DNA of 64,000 bases from positions 909,750-973,749 of the forward strand of contig NZ_LJWX01000001.1 in NCBI RefSeq assembly GCF_001431705.1, written 5' to 3'. The translations under genes were made by a program, and so were the position numbers. The notes below the pieces were generated by a model. That model was not told the origin of the DNA. It did not search any database and was given only the letters and a program-made list of their open reading frames with translations. Below are positions 49,301 to 58,790 of this stretch, in pieces (position 1 is the first letter of the stretch; every line of letters begins with the position of its first letter). Source of the stretch: Ferrovum sp. JA12. GTDB lineage: Bacteria; Pseudomonadota; Gammaproteobacteria; Burkholderiales; Ferrovaceae.

Positions 49301-49627
49301 ATGGGATTATTTTCAAATTTGTTTTCGACAGGATCAACGCAGGAGTTACCTAGTACTGCAATGGTTATAGATGTACGCAGCGCAGCAGAATTTGCTACTG
49401 GGCATGTGGAGGGAGCCATCAATATTCCTTTGGATCAGTTCAATGCGGGTATTCAAAAGATGGTACCCCACAAAGAGACACCAGTCATTTTGTGTTGTTT
49501 GTCGGGTGTACGTTCACAACAGGCTTGTCACATCATGAAGCAGCAAGGTTATCAAGCTGTCTTTAATGGCGGTGGGGCAGTACAGCTTGCACAACGTTTA
49601 AATAAAGAACTTAAAAGAATGGGTTAA
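49301..49627 (+). CDS. rhodanese-like sulfur transferase
   Basis: A 108-residue single-domain rhodanese. The active loop is C66-L-S-G-V-R-S in VILCCLSGVRS, with an extra C65. DVRSAAEFATGHVEGAINIP is the typical first motif. It accepts sulfane sulfur, for example from glutathione persulfide or polysulfide made by SQR. ATG 49301 has AGGAAAG just before; the longer frame upstream overlaps sqr and is not used. Confidence 0.92.
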   Translation: MGLFSNLFSTGSTQELPSTAMVIDVRSAAEFATGHVEGAINIPLDQFNAGIQKMVPHKETPVILCCLSGVRSQQACHIMKQQGYQAVFNGGGAVQLAQRLNKELKRMG

Positions 49628-49630
49628 GCA

Positions 49631-49828
49631 ATGACCAATTCGAATAAACCAAAACTGGGTAAAGAGTTAACAATCGTTATTGTGATCAAAGTACTATTGT
49701 TAACTCTGCTTTGGAATTTCTTTGTCAGGCACCAAGAGGTTCATGTAGATGCTGCAAAAGTATCACAAAGTTTTGGTTTAAATACTAAGGTTTCAAATCA
49801 ATCTCAAGGAGTAAATCATGATCAGTGA
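49631..49828 (+). CDS. cydP: small cytochrome bd subunit CydP
   Basis: A 65-residue protein with a basic N-terminal tail (KLGKELTIVIVIKVLLLTLL) leading to one transmembrane helix and a short periplasmic part (VHVDAAKVSQSF). It matches the small CydP proteins found before cydAB in betaproteobacteria. It overlaps the cydA start by 11 bases, which supports one functional unit. Confidence 0.8.
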   Translation: MTNSNKPKLGKELTIVIVIKVLLLTLLWNFFVRHQEVHVDAAKVSQSFGLNTKVSNQSQGVNHDQ

Positions 49829-51386
49829 TGAGTTAGTTAATTTGTCGCGCATGCAATTTGCAATCACTGCCCTGTATCACTTTCTATTTGTCCCATTGAC
49901 CATAGGTATGGTTTGGATTTTGGTGGTGATGGAAAGTGTTTACGTGATGACGGGAAAAACTATTTATAAGGATATGACTCGTTTTTGGGGAAAATTATTT
50001 GGTATTAATTTTGCCCTTGGGGTTACCACAGGGATCACAATGGAGTTTCAATTTGGTACTAATTGGGCTTATTACTCACATTATGTCGGCGATGTGTTCG
50101 GTGCTCCACTAGCCATTGAAGGATTAATGGCTTTTTTCTTAGAATCGACTTTTATTGGTTTATTTTTCTTTGCCTGGGATAGGCTGTCAAAACCAAAACA
50201 TTTAATGGTTACACTACTGATGGCTATTGGTACTAATTTATCAGCCATGTGGATTCTAATTGCTAATGGCTGGATGCAAAATCCTGTAGGAGCGGAATTT
50301 AATTACACCACTATGCGCATGGAGCTCACTGATTTTTCTGCCATGTTATTTAATCCAGATGCACAGGCTAAGTTTGTGCATACAGTGTCAGCGGGCTATG
50401 TCACGGCTTCAACCTTTGTTTTAGCGATTTCAGCCTGGTATTTACTAAAAGGTCGTAATGTTGAGTTTGCCAAACGAAGTTTTAGAATTGCCGCTGCCTT
50501 TGGATTGGCTTCCGCTTTGTCTGTGATTGTTTTAGGCGATGAATCTGGCTATACCGTAGGTGAAGCGCAACAAACAAAGATGGCTGCCATTGAAGCCATG
50601 TGGGAAACTGAGCCTGCTCCTGCACCTTTTAACTTAGTGGCAATGCCTAATGAGAAATTACAAAAAAACGACTGGAGTATTCAAGTTCCATGGTTAATGG
50701 GGTTGATTGGTACACGTTCTGTCTCTAAGCAAATACCAGGTATTCATGACATTAAGGAAAAAAATCGTCTTCGAGTGATATCAGGTATCGAAGCTGTGAA
50801 AGCACTTGAGATAATCCGAAGCCATCCTGAAGATGCTAGGGCAAAGCAAATTTTTGAAACACATAAAAAGGATTTAGGATTTGGTTTATTACTAAAACAA
50901 TATACCAATGATTTTGATCATGTTTCATCAGAGCAGATTGAACAAGCTGTGAACTCCACAGTGCCAAAGGTTGCTCCTATGTTTTGGGGTTTTAGAATCA
51001 TGGTGGCAATTGGTTTTCTGTTGCTTTCCTTATTCGTTATCTCCTTTTGGGCGAGCCTTAAAACCCGCTGCGAGAAAATGCCTTGGTTATTAAAATGGGC
51101 TTTTTTGATGTTTCCCATGCCATGGGTTGCCTGTGAGTTTGGTTGGTTTGTAGCCGAGTATGGACGTCAACCTTGGACGATTTATGGTGTGTTGCCGACT
51201 CATCTCTCAGTATCCACATTAAGTCCCGCATCGTTATACGGCTCAATCGGTGGATTTGTAGGTTTTTATACGCTCTTACTCATTGTGGAAGTCTATTTAA
51301 TGATTAAGTTTGCACGGCAAGGGCCAGCTAGTCTGGGTACAGGTCGCTATGAGGGTGAATCCGCTCTCGCTCCCTCTCGTGCTTAA
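49818..51386 (+). CDS. cydA: cytochrome bd ubiquinol oxidase subunit I
   Basis: A 522-residue membrane protein. Heme ligand H21 (ALYHFLFVPLTIG) corresponds to E. coli H19, and the Q-loop region and GRQPWTIYGVLPT are present. It oxidises quinol and reduces oxygen to water. The bd oxidase resists sulfide, unlike heme-copper oxidases, which fits its place directly after sqr. Confidence 0.97.
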   Translation: MISDELVNLSRMQFAITALYHFLFVPLTIGMVWILVVMESVYVMTGKTIYKDMTRFWGKLFGINFALGVTTGITMEFQFGTNWAYYSHYVGDVFGAPLAIEGLMAFFLESTFIGLFFFAWDRLSKPKHLMVTLLMAIGTNLSAMWILIANGWMQNPVGAEFNYTTMRMELTDFSAMLFNPDAQAKFVHTVSAGYVTASTFVLAISAWYLLKGRNVEFAKRSFRIAAAFGLASALSVIVLGDESGYTVGEAQQTKMAAIEAMWETEPAPAPFNLVAMPNEKLQKNDWSIQVPWLMGLIGTRSVSKQIPGIHDIKEKNRLRVISGIEAVKALEIIRSHPEDARAKQIFETHKKDLGFGLLLKQYTNDFDHVSSEQIEQAVNSTVPKVAPMFWGFRIMVAIGFLLLSLFVISFWASLKTRCEKMPWLLKWAFLMFPMPWVACEFGWFVAEYGRQPWTIYGVLPTHLSVSTLSPASLYGSIGGFVGFYTLLLIVEVYLMIKFARQGPASLGTGRYEGESALAPSRA

Positions 51387-51400
51387 AGGAGACTGACAAC

Positions 51401-52537
51401 ATGGACTACAGCACATTAAAGATTATTTGGTGGTTATTGGTGGGGGTATTACTGGTGGGTTTTGCCATTATGGATGGGCACGATATGGGAGTGGGAACAC
51501 TTCTTCCCTTTGTCGGCAAAAATGACAACGAGCGTCGTGTCGTGATCAATACGGTGGGTCCTCACTGGGATGGTAATCAAGTCTGGTTTATCACTGGTGG
51601 TGGCGCCATTTTTGCGGCATGGCCAATTGTTTATGCTACCGCTTTTTCAGGGTTTTATTGGGCTATGTTGGCTGTACTGTGGGCTTTGTTTTTTCGCCCA
51701 GTAGGTTTTGATTATCGCAGTAAAATCCATAATTCTATATGGCGTAATACTTGGGATTGGGGGTTGTTTATTGGAGGATCTGTTCCACCACTCATTTTTG
51801 GCGTAGCTTTTGGTAATTTGTTGCAAGGGGTACCTTTTGGTTTTGATCATAATTTGGTTTCAACATACAGTGGTTCCTTTTGGCAGTTATTAAATCCCTT
51901 TGCGTTATTAACGGGTGTAGTGAGTTCTGCCATGATTACTTTTCATGGTGGTGTTTACCTTGCCCATAGAACAGAGGGTGAAATACAAAATAGGGCAATC
52001 AAAGCATCTTCCATAGCGGGCCTTTTATTGTTACTGTCCTTCACTTTGGCGGGAATTTGGCTGGCTATGGATATTAGTGGCTATATCATCACCTCTCACG
52101 TGGACCCCAATCAATTAGCAGATCCCTTGGCTAAAACTGTTGTGAGAGAGAAAGGAGCCTGGTTATCTAATTATCATACTATGCCCTGGACTATGCTTGT
52201 CCCCATATTGTCTTATGTGGGGGTGTTATTTGCTTTAATTGCAATGCGTTTTAATAAAACTCTCATAGCCTTTATTTTTTCCTCACTCACTATAGTGGGT
52301 ATTATTGGTACGGCTGGTGTTTCAATGTTTCCCTTTATTATGCCTTCCTCAACGATGCTTAATTCATCATTGACGGTTTGGGACAGTGTATCCAGTAAAA
52401 CTACACTGAGCATTATGTTGGTGGCAGCCATGATATTTGTACCAACAATAATTTTTTATACCTCCTGGGCTTATAGGGTAATGGCTGGAAAAGTCACTTT
52501 GGACTTTATTAAAGATCATGACCATTCGGCTTATTAA
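51401..52537 (+). CDS. cydB: cytochrome bd ubiquinol oxidase subunit II
   Basis: A 378-residue membrane protein starting MDYSTLKIIWWLLVGVLLVGFAIMDGHDMGVG, with the conserved Asp and His in DGHDMG and the long signature NTVGPHWDGNQVWFITGGGAIFAAWP. Length is normal. It lies 14 bases after cydA. Confidence 0.97.
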   Translation: MDYSTLKIIWWLLVGVLLVGFAIMDGHDMGVGTLLPFVGKNDNERRVVINTVGPHWDGNQVWFITGGGAIFAAWPIVYATAFSGFYWAMLAVLWALFFRPVGFDYRSKIHNSIWRNTWDWGLFIGGSVPPLIFGVAFGNLLQGVPFGFDHNLVSTYSGSFWQLLNPFALLTGVVSSAMITFHGGVYLAHRTEGEIQNRAIKASSIAGLLLLLSFTLAGIWLAMDISGYIITSHVDPNQLADPLAKTVVREKGAWLSNYHTMPWTMLVPILSYVGVLFALIAMRFNKTLIAFIFSSLTIVGIIGTAGVSMFPFIMPSSTMLNSSLTVWDSVSSKTTLSIMLVAAMIFVPTIIFYTSWAYRVMAGKVTLDFIKDHDHSAY

Positions 52538-52566
52538 TCATCTTGAATAAATTTTAGGAGACTGTA

Positions 52567-52689
52567 ATGTGGTATTTTGCATGGATTTTAGGTGTTGGCT
52601 TTGCGGTTTTATTGGCTATTTTAAATGCCATGTGGGGTGAGAACGAAAGCTCACGTTTACTTTCTAGAGATGAGGTTGATCACTTATGA
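52567..52689 (+). CDS. cydX: cytochrome bd small subunit CydX
   Basis: A 40-residue protein MWYFAWILGVGFAVLLAILNAMWGENESS..., the CydX pattern of a single helix with WILG and NAMW near the end. It is needed for stable bd oxidase in E. coli. ATG 52567 follows TTTAGGAGACTGTA (ribosome site AGGAG). Its stop overlaps the methyltransferase ATG (ATGA). Confidence 0.9.
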   Translation: MWYFAWILGVGFAVLLAILNAMWGENESSRLLSRDEVDHL

Positions 52690-53324
52690 GTATTAATCCG
52701 CAGCAAAAAATTTGGACAGAACGTTATAAAGCAACCGGTGATGATTATCTTTTTGGAGAGAAACCTAATACCTATCTGGCTCGTCAATCACATTTATTTC
52801 ATGCGGGACAAAGAGTGTTGTGTGTAGCAGACGGTGAGGGACGAAACTCAGTTTGGCTTGCAAAACAGGGCTTGTCTGTTACGGCTGTTGAAATATCAGA
52901 GGTAGCTGTAGAAAAAGCCAAGCGTTTGGCCACTAAACATGAAGTTGTAGTGGACTTTCAGTGTGCAGATTTGCTCTCTGATGAATGGTTAGATCAACAT
53001 TCAGCAATACAGTATGACTGGGTAATTGGTATTTTTATACAGTTTGCTGATCCCAAAACGAGAGAGAAACTCTTTTTTGTCATGAAACACTTAACTCAGT
53101 TAGGAGGCGGATTGATTTTACAAGGCTATACCCCAAAACAATTAGAGTACAAAACAGGGGGGCCATCAGTATTAGAAAATCTTTATACAGAGGATCTGAT
53201 GCGTTCTTTACTCAAGGATTGGCGTATAGAAGAGCTAACAGAATACCAAGAGGTTGTGAGTGAGGGCCATGGCCATCATGGTTTATCCGCATTAATGGGT
53301 GTGATTGCCTATAAGACTTGTTAA
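52686..53324 (+). CDS. class I SAM-dependent methyltransferase, TehB/TPMT-like
   Basis: A 212-residue methyltransferase with motif I VLCVADGEGRNSVWLA, motif II VTAVEISEVAVEKA and the acidic CADLL. It resembles TehB and thiopurine-methyltransferase-like enzymes, some of which methylate sulfide, tellurite or other thiols. Being the last gene of the sulfide operon, sulfide or thiol methylation is a possible role; substrate is inference. It overlaps cydX by four bases. Confidence 0.78.
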   Translation: MSINPQQKIWTERYKATGDDYLFGEKPNTYLARQSHLFHAGQRVLCVADGEGRNSVWLAKQGLSVTAVEISEVAVEKAKRLATKHEVVVDFQCADLLSDEWLDQHSAIQYDWVIGIFIQFADPKTREKLFFVMKHLTQLGGGLILQGYTPKQLEYKTGGPSVLENLYTEDLMRSLLKDWRIEELTEYQEVVSEGHGHHGLSALMGVIAYKTC

Positions 53325-53351
53325 TAGGTGAGTAGAATTGTGAAGCCCTTA

Positions 53352-53379
53352 GCGGAGGACTTGTTCCTCCGCATTTTTT
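53352..53379 (+). terminator. terminator of the sulfide operon
   Basis: GCGGAGGA (53352-53359) and TCCTCCGC (53365-53372) form an 8-bp GC-rich stem with a 5-base loop followed by ATTTTTT. It ends the transcript begun near 42087. Confidence 0.85.
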
Positions 53380-53412
53380 ATGAATATTATGTCCAAGGTT
53401 TTTTGAGAGAAG

Positions 53413-53964
53413 CTAAGACCATTTGATAGAGCATCCCACTGAAGGGATTTGCTCGAAAGGACCTTTAGAACTTTGTGCAATAGTACTCATAGCGTCAAAT
53501 AACTCTCGTTTTCTATCTGCCGGTGCCGGCTGTAGACCGTAGGGATCTAATCGCCCACGGTATTGAAGTTTAAGTTGATGATTAAAACCAAAAAAATCGG
53601 GCGTACATACTGCTCCATATTGTTTGGCAATTTCTTGAGTGTTATCGAAGACATAAGGGAAGGGGAAATCTAACTCCTTTGCCCATTTTGCCATATTCTC
53701 AAAACTGTCCTCAGGATAAGTGTTGGTATCGTTACTCATGATAGCAATACTATTGATTCCATAGGATTGCAGTTCCCGACAGTCTTCACATAGTCTTTCA
53801 ATAATGGCTTTCACATAGGGGCAGTGGTTACAAATGAACATTACCAGTAAGCCATTTTCTCCACGAGTACTTTGTAATGTATGGGTTTTTTTATCAACAC
53901 CTGTTAAGCTAAAGTCTGGAGCAACCCAATTAAAGTCACAAATTGGTGTAGTCAAAGCTGGCAT
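53413..53964 (-). CDS. thioredoxin-family protein (AhpC/TSA-like)
   Basis: A 183-residue protein without signal peptide. Active site C45-N-H-C48 in VMFICNHCPYVKA sits after APDFSLTGVDKKTHTLQS, and the later CTPDFFGF carries the cis-proline equivalent. This is the common stand-alone thioredoxin-like family often labelled alkyl hydroperoxide reductase; its partner is unknown. Convergent with the methyltransferase gene. Confidence 0.82.
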   Translation of the reverse strand: MPALTTPICDFNWVAPDFSLTGVDKKTHTLQSTRGENGLLVMFICNHCPYVKAIIERLCEDCRELQSYGINSIAIMSNDTNTYPEDSFENMAKWAKELDFPFPYVFDNTQEIAKQYGAVCTPDFFGFNHQLKLQYRGRLDPYGLQPAPADRKRELFDAMSTIAQSSKGPFEQIPSVGCSIKWS

Positions 53965-54015
53965 GGCGTCTCCTTGTTGCTAAATATTAAAATTAGATTA
54001 ATACATAACTTAATA

Positions 54016-54483
54016 ATGAGTAGTATAAATACAAATCGATCAAAAATATTTTTCTTTTTAGTAGCACTTGTACTTGTTCTGTGTACTGCTATGACTGGAA
54101 TGCTATTTTTACCCGGTTCTTGGTACATCAGTTTATATAAGCCTTGGTGGACGCCACCCAGTATTGTATTTCCAGTGGTTTGGACAATTCTTTATATCAT
54201 AGATATTGGAGTCGGAAGTTGGGTGCTGGTTAGAGGGGATGCGGTACTCAAAGGATTATGGTTAATGCAACTATTGTTTAACGGAGGTTGGTCTTATTTA
54301 GTTTTCGGCCGACATCAATTACTTTTTGGATTGGTAGATATTATTTTACTATGGATTAGTTTAATACTATTTTTGATGAACGTCTTTCACAAAAAGAAAG
54401 TGATATTTATATTATTTTTACCCTATGTGCTTTGGGTAACGGTCGCTCTACTATTAAATTTCAATCTGTGGCAATTAAATTAA
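54016..54483 (+). CDS. tspO: TspO/MBR family membrane protein
   Basis: A 155-residue membrane protein with five helices and the TspO pattern: SWYISLYKPWWTPPSIVFPVVWTILYI and FNGGWSYLVFGRHQLLFGLVDI. The family binds porphyrins and affects tetrapyrrole and stress responses. ATG 54016 is used; a frame upstream begins with non-conserved residues. Confidence 0.88.
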   Translation: MSSINTNRSKIFFFLVALVLVLCTAMTGMLFLPGSWYISLYKPWWTPPSIVFPVVWTILYIIDIGVGSWVLVRGDAVLKGLWLMQLLFNGGWSYLVFGRHQLLFGLVDIILLWISLILFLMNVFHKKKVIFILFLPYVLWVTVALLLNFNLWQLN

Positions 54484-54496
54484 GATTATTATATAA

Positions 54497-55243
54497 ATGT
54501 TTTATTTGAAGAAAATTTTAAGTGCTTGGTTAATTCCCCCTGTATCCCTCATTGTCATCGCTCTTATTGCTACTTGTTTGATAAACCGCTGGCCAAGAAT
54601 GGCTAAAAAAATACTTATCTTCTCTCTGGGACTACTGCTAATTTTGTCCTTTTATCCTGTTACCGATCTATTGATGCTAAAACTTCAGCCTGATCATGTG
54701 TTGACCAAAGGAGAAATGTCTCAGGCACAAGCGATCGTCATATTAGGTGGTGGAACCTATGTGGACGCTCCTGAATATGGTTCCGACACAGTGAACCGTT
54801 TTACTCTAGAACGAGTTCGTTATGCAGTGGCACTACAGCGTCTAACACACTTGCCAATCTTAGTTACTGGCGGAAGTGTTTATGGTGGCAATTCCGATGC
54901 GAAGACGATGCAGGCGTCTATTACCCATGACTTTAGGGGGCAGGTTGAATGGGTTGAGGATCAGTCAAGAGACACAGCGGAAAATGCCTTATATTCTGCA
55001 GGATTGCTTCAAGTTGCAGGTATTCATCGTATAATATTAGTCAGTCAAGCATGGCATCTTTTACGTGCAAAAAAATTATTTGAACATGAAGAATTAACGG
55101 TTTTTGTTGGGCCTACTGGATTCGTCACTCACCCACATAGTTTATTATACTTATCATTACCCCACCCCACGGCGCTGATGATGAGTTGCATTGCTCTTCA
55201 CGAGTGGTTAGGTATTTTGGTTGATAGAATATTTAAGGATTAA
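54497..55243 (+). CDS. YdcF/ElyC-like protein (DUF218)
   Basis: A 248-residue inner-membrane protein with two N-terminal helices (about residues 7-50) and a DUF218 domain: AQAIVILGGGTY, LPILVTGGS, EDQSRDTAENALYSAGLL and LVSQAWHLLRAKKLFE. Relatives such as ElyC affect cell-envelope polysaccharide carrier pools. It precedes sppA by five bases. Confidence 0.83.
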   Translation: MFYLKKILSAWLIPPVSLIVIALIATCLINRWPRMAKKILIFSLGLLLILSFYPVTDLLMLKLQPDHVLTKGEMSQAQAIVILGGGTYVDAPEYGSDTVNRFTLERVRYAVALQRLTHLPILVTGGSVYGGNSDAKTMQASITHDFRGQVEWVEDQSRDTAENALYSAGLLQVAGIHRIILVSQAWHLLRAKKLFEHEELTVFVGPTGFVTHPHSLLYLSLPHPTALMMSCIALHEWLGILVDRIFKD

Positions 55244-55248
55244 AGTAC

Positions 55249-56184
55249 ATGGAAAATAATGGATCTTGGGAGCGTGATATCATTGAAAAAATAGCGCTAT
55301 CAGCCTTGGAAGAACAAAAAAAGGCAAGAAAATGGCGTATATTTTTTAGAGCAAGTACTCTTTTACTCATACTAATTGTGGTGTGGTGGTTATTTGGTAA
55401 AGACTCTGGTCACTCCATGACTGCTTCTGGAAAGCATATTGCTGAAGTGCAGTTGAAAGGTGAAATTTCTACTGATAACACCAGCGCCGAAAAAATTATT
55501 CAAGGCTTAGATGATGCGTACGAGGACCCTAACACTGTTGCAATAATATTAAGAATCAATAGTCCAGGAGGTAGTCCAGTCCAAGCCGGCCAAATTTATG
55601 ATGAGATAAAACGTTTAAAAAGACTTCACGCTTCAATTCCCGTGTACGCAGTGGTGGAGGACTTATGTGCTTCAGGAGCTTATTATGTTGCCTCGGCTAC
55701 TGATAAGATCTTTGTCGATAAGGCAAGTATTGTGGGTTCCATTGGTGTCATCATGAACGGCTTTGGCTTTACCGATACAATGAAGAAATTAGGTATTGAA
55801 AGACGTTTGATTATTGCAGGCGAAAATAAAGCGTTTTTAGATCCTTTCTCACCGGAAAATCCAAAGCAGATGGCTTATGCCAAAGACATGTTGGAGCAAA
55901 TTCATCAACAGTTTATACAGGCCGTTCGACAAGGACGTGGAGCACGTCTTAAGGAAACTCCTGATATGTTCTCAGGTTTGGTATGGACTGGTGAGCGCAG
56001 TATCCAATTAGGTTTAACGGATGCTTTGGGTAGCGTTAAATCTGTAGCCAGAGATGTTATTAAAGTAAAAAATATTATTGACTATACCCCTACTGAGGAC
56101 ATTACAGATCGTATTGCCAAACGTTTGGGCTCAACAGAGTCACATATTAATTGGCAAAGCGTGATGAATATATTGCCTATTTAG
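55249..56184 (+). CDS. sppA: signal peptide peptidase SppA (short form)
   Basis: A 311-residue serine protease of family S49 with one N-terminal membrane anchor (about residues 30-50). The Clp-like fold is recognised by INSPGGSPVQAGQIYDEI, then the nucleophile segment DLCASGAYYVASATDKIFVD and the GSIGVI strand. It degrades cleaved signal peptides. The last 8 bases overlap the convergent thioesterase gene. Confidence 0.92.
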   Translation: MENNGSWERDIIEKIALSALEEQKKARKWRIFFRASTLLLILIVVWWLFGKDSGHSMTASGKHIAEVQLKGEISTDNTSAEKIIQGLDDAYEDPNTVAIILRINSPGGSPVQAGQIYDEIKRLKRLHASIPVYAVVEDLCASGAYYVASATDKIFVDKASIVGSIGVIMNGFGFTDTMKKLGIERRLIIAGENKAFLDPFSPENPKQMAYAKDMLEQIHQQFIQAVRQGRGARLKETPDMFSGLVWTGERSIQLGLTDALGSVKSVARDVIKVKNIIDYTPTEDITDRIAKRLGSTESHINWQSVMNILPI

Positions 56185-56587
56185 AATTATTTTTAAGAGC
56201 TTTTTTTGTCAGCCTGTCCATGAAAGAGTCCAAGTTAATGAGAGTTCTTTCATGGACGGCTTCCCCGATTTTATCAAAGTCATCAAATGCTTCAATATGA
56301 AAGGTGATGATACGACCTTCCACTGATCTGACCTGTGCCGTTGCTCTGACATTAAAGCCCAGAGGAGTGGCAGCCAGATGTTTTAGTGTTATTGCGGTCC
56401 CTACAGCAGTTTCATGCTCCTCAAAATAGGGTTTGATCGCATTTAAAGCGGCATTTTCCATCACTGCCACAAGCATAGGGGTTGAGAATACAGGAGGCAG
56501 CGAAGAGTCCTTAAGCTGGCATGCTAGATAGCTTTCCTTAACAGTCATGATGGCAAAACCTTCCGTATTAGGGGGAATGATTCTCAT
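56177..56587 (-). CDS. hotdog-fold thioesterase, FlK-like
   Basis: A 136-residue hotdog protein with FSTPMLVAVMENAALNAI and the LKHLAATPLGFNVRATAQVRSVEGRIITFHIEAFDD pattern found in the fluoroacetyl-CoA thioesterase (FlK) branch, whose substrate in most bacteria is unknown. The start may be at MTVKESYLA, 13 residues in. Lies after the PsiE-like gene with a gap of 8 bases. Confidence 0.72.
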   Translation of the reverse strand: MRIIPPNTEGFAIMTVKESYLACQLKDSSLPPVFSTPMLVAVMENAALNAIKPYFEEHETAVGTAITLKHLAATPLGFNVRATAQVRSVEGRIITFHIEAFDDFDKIGEAVHERTLINLDSFMDRLTKKALKNNSK

Positions 56588-56595
56588 GGTGATGA

Positions 56596-57054
56596 TCAGC
56601 GACTATTTTCATTAGGATGAAATTTAACCGCTGAGATACGAGCAAAGATAAGTACAGCTAATAGTGTTGTTAAGGTAAGAATGATTTTCCACTCAATATT
56701 GTTATTGTATAAATCAATGAGTATTTCTCTTAATATAAAAGCAATACCCACTTCTGAAAGAACTCTTAGGCGAATCCTGTGATATTCAAAATAATCGCTG
56801 AAAGTCCGAAATAATTCAATTAGTACAAATACAGACAACACATCAATCACTAAGTCTCTCGCCCAGCTGTCCACTAAACCATGCGAGAGATTATGTGAAG
56901 GGATACCAGAACGAACAGAGTTAAAGGCTGATCCTAAATCTATAAAAACACCAAAAACTGTGGCAATTAATATTAAAAGCATAACCAGAATCATTATCGA
57001 TACAATAATATCAAGTGCTCTACTATAGAGACTAATAATTTGATTTTTAAACAT
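56596..57054 (-). CDS. PsiE-family membrane protein
   Basis: A 152-residue protein with four membrane helices and the PsiE pattern (LVIDVLSVFVLIELFRTF, HRIRLRVLSEVGIAFILREILI). In E. coli psiE is induced by phosphate starvation; its role is unknown. Same strand as the thioesterase and probably in one transcript. Confidence 0.78.
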   Translation of the reverse strand: MFKNQIISLYSRALDIIVSIMILVMLLILIATVFGVFIDLGSAFNSVRSGIPSHNLSHGLVDSWARDLVIDVLSVFVLIELFRTFSDYFEYHRIRLRVLSEVGIAFILREILIDLYNNNIEWKIILTLTTLLAVLIFARISAVKFHPNENSR

Positions 57055-57139
57055 AGTAGTCCTTGCTGTAATTGATTGTTGCCATGTAGTTAATGTAACA
57101 TGTTAAGATAAATTTTTGATAGTCATCACCAATTTAGTC

Positions 57140-57793
57140 ATGCTAAAGTTATATAGCTATTGGAGAAGTTCTGCTGCCTACCGAGTGAGAATCGTCCTTA
57201 ATCTTAAAGCCTTACCCCATGAGATTGTTCCTGTTCCGTTGACCAGTAAAGATAACTCCCCTCTATTGCTAGAGTTAAAGCAATTAAATGCTGCGTCTTG
57301 TGTCCCAGTATTAATTGACGGAGAGAGGGTTTTAACCCAATCTTTGGCCATTATTGAGTATTTAGAGGACACCTATCCAGAGCCGTCATTACTCCCCAAA
57401 GATCATGGGGATAAAGCGTATGTTCGAGCCCTTTGTCAGGATATTACCAGCGATATACATCCTTTAAATAATTTAAAAGTACTGCGTTATTTATTAAAGG
57501 AGATGGAAGTCTCGAAAGTTAAAAAAGACCAATGGATAAAGCACTGGTTAAATAATGGTTTTTATCATCTAGAACATAAGCTCACTCAGACAGATATCAG
57601 CTCTAACTTGTTTTTAACAGGGAATCAACCGAGTTTGTTTGAGGCTTGTTTAATACCTCAAGTAAGAAATGCTTTAGCAGTAAATTTAGATCTCACCCTC
57701 TATCCCATAATACATAAAATTTATGAAAACGCGATGCAATTAATGGCATTTAAAGAGGCGTCGTGGGAACAACAAATGGACTATATCAAATAA
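57140..57793 (+). CDS. maiA: zeta-class glutathione transferase, maleylacetoacetate isomerase-like
   Basis: A 217-residue GST. The N-terminal motif SYWRSSAAYRVRIVLNLK contains the SSxxxR/Y active segment of zeta GSTs (SSAAYRVR), and the second part is all helical (SLFEACLIPQVRNA). The zeta branch isomerises maleylacetoacetate in tyrosine breakdown; no tyrosine genes are nearby, so the reaction here is not certain. ATG 57140 is preferred to TTG 57116. Confidence 0.85.
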   Translation: MLKLYSYWRSSAAYRVRIVLNLKALPHEIVPVPLTSKDNSPLLLELKQLNAASCVPVLIDGERVLTQSLAIIEYLEDTYPEPSLLPKDHGDKAYVRALCQDITSDIHPLNNLKVLRYLLKEMEVSKVKKDQWIKHWLNNGFYHLEHKLTQTDISSNLFLTGNQPSLFEACLIPQVRNALAVNLDLTLYPIIHKIYENAMQLMAFKEASWEQQMDYIK

Positions 57794-57800
57794 GGAAGTT

Positions 57801-58457
57801 ATGTCTCCTCTAAAAATTATCTTGTTTGTTTTTGCTTTTATTTTATTGATAGTAATCATTCAATTAAATATTATAACGGTCGCCTTTGATAAGTTGGGAC
57901 TGTCCAGTCACTCTGCTTATTTACTGATTATGGCGACTTTGTTTGGTAGTGTTATTAACCTACCTTTATTATCACTTAAGGCAGACGATGCTTTATCCCA
58001 GAAAAATACTCTTTTTAATTTGCCACAAAGGTTGTTTGGTAAACCGATTTTCAAGGGGGTAACAGAAATAAAAATAAATGTAGGTGGTGCATTACTACCG
58101 CTGGTTTTTTCGGGATATTTAGTTGTACACCACCATATATTGTGGTTTCAGTTACTAATTGCTATCACGTTAGTTAGCCTTGTATCTTATTGGATCAGTC
58201 GGCCTGTTCCTGGAATGGGGATTGGTATGCCAATATTGATAGCGCCCATTTGTGCAGCTATTATTTCTTCCATATTAAACCCTGATGACAGAGCTTCCTT
58301 AGCTTATGTGAGTGGAACCTTAGGGGTGTTGATTGGTGCTGACATCCTTCGACTCAAAGATATTAGGCATTTAGGTGCACCAGTAGCCTCGATTGGTGGT
58401 GCAGGAAGTTTTGATGGTATTTTTATTACTGGGTTTGTGGCAGTACTATTGGCATAG
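57801..58457 (+). CDS. DUF1614 family membrane protein
   Basis: A 218-residue protein with about seven helices and the DUF1614 endings (RPVPGMGIGMPILIAPICAAI, IGADILRLKDIRHLGAPVASIGGAGSFDGIFITG). Function unknown. It follows maiA by 8 bases. Confidence 0.8.
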   Translation: MSPLKIILFVFAFILLIVIIQLNIITVAFDKLGLSSHSAYLLIMATLFGSVINLPLLSLKADDALSQKNTLFNLPQRLFGKPIFKGVTEIKINVGGALLPLVFSGYLVVHHHILWFQLLIAITLVSLVSYWISRPVPGMGIGMPILIAPICAAIISSILNPDDRASLAYVSGTLGVLIGADILRLKDIRHLGAPVASIGGAGSFDGIFITGFVAVLLA

Positions 58458-58468
58458 CGAGTATTTAT

Positions 58469-58786
58469 TTGTTTAACGAAAATCATTTTTTAGAAGAAAC
58501 TGCATTTTTAAAACCTGAGGAGCGTTTGAATTTAATTCAACAAGCCTTTGAGGTATTTAAAGAATTAGAGCATACTCTCTGTAACGATCTTTATTCTCTT
58601 CCTCGTATTGCTCATAAATATATTGGTACTTTTAGATTATTAGGCTTTCATCAGTTAGTAATCAGTTCGAAAGAATTAAATAAATCCTATAGTGTTGAGT
58701 TTAATTTGTTTACAACTTTTATTGAATTCAACAATAATTTTTATTCGGCATGTCATTCTTTAGAAAATTACTTACAAAACCAATAA
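58469..58786 (+). CDS. putative histidine phosphotransfer (HPt) protein
   Basis: A 105-residue helical protein. IAHKYIGTFRLLGFHQL has the spacing of an HPt domain with phospho-accepting H49, though the surrounding residues (KYIGTF for KLKGSS) are unusual. The start is TTG 58469. It ends five bases before the histidine kinase gene, which carries a receiver domain but no HPt of its own; the pair would complete a phosphorelay. The identification is by pattern and context. Confidence 0.45.
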   Translation: MFNENHFLEETAFLKPEERLNLIQQAFEVFKELEHTLCNDLYSLPRIAHKYIGTFRLLGFHQLVISSKELNKSYSVEFNLFTTFIEFNNNFYSACHSLENYLQNQ

Positions 58787-58790
58787 TCTG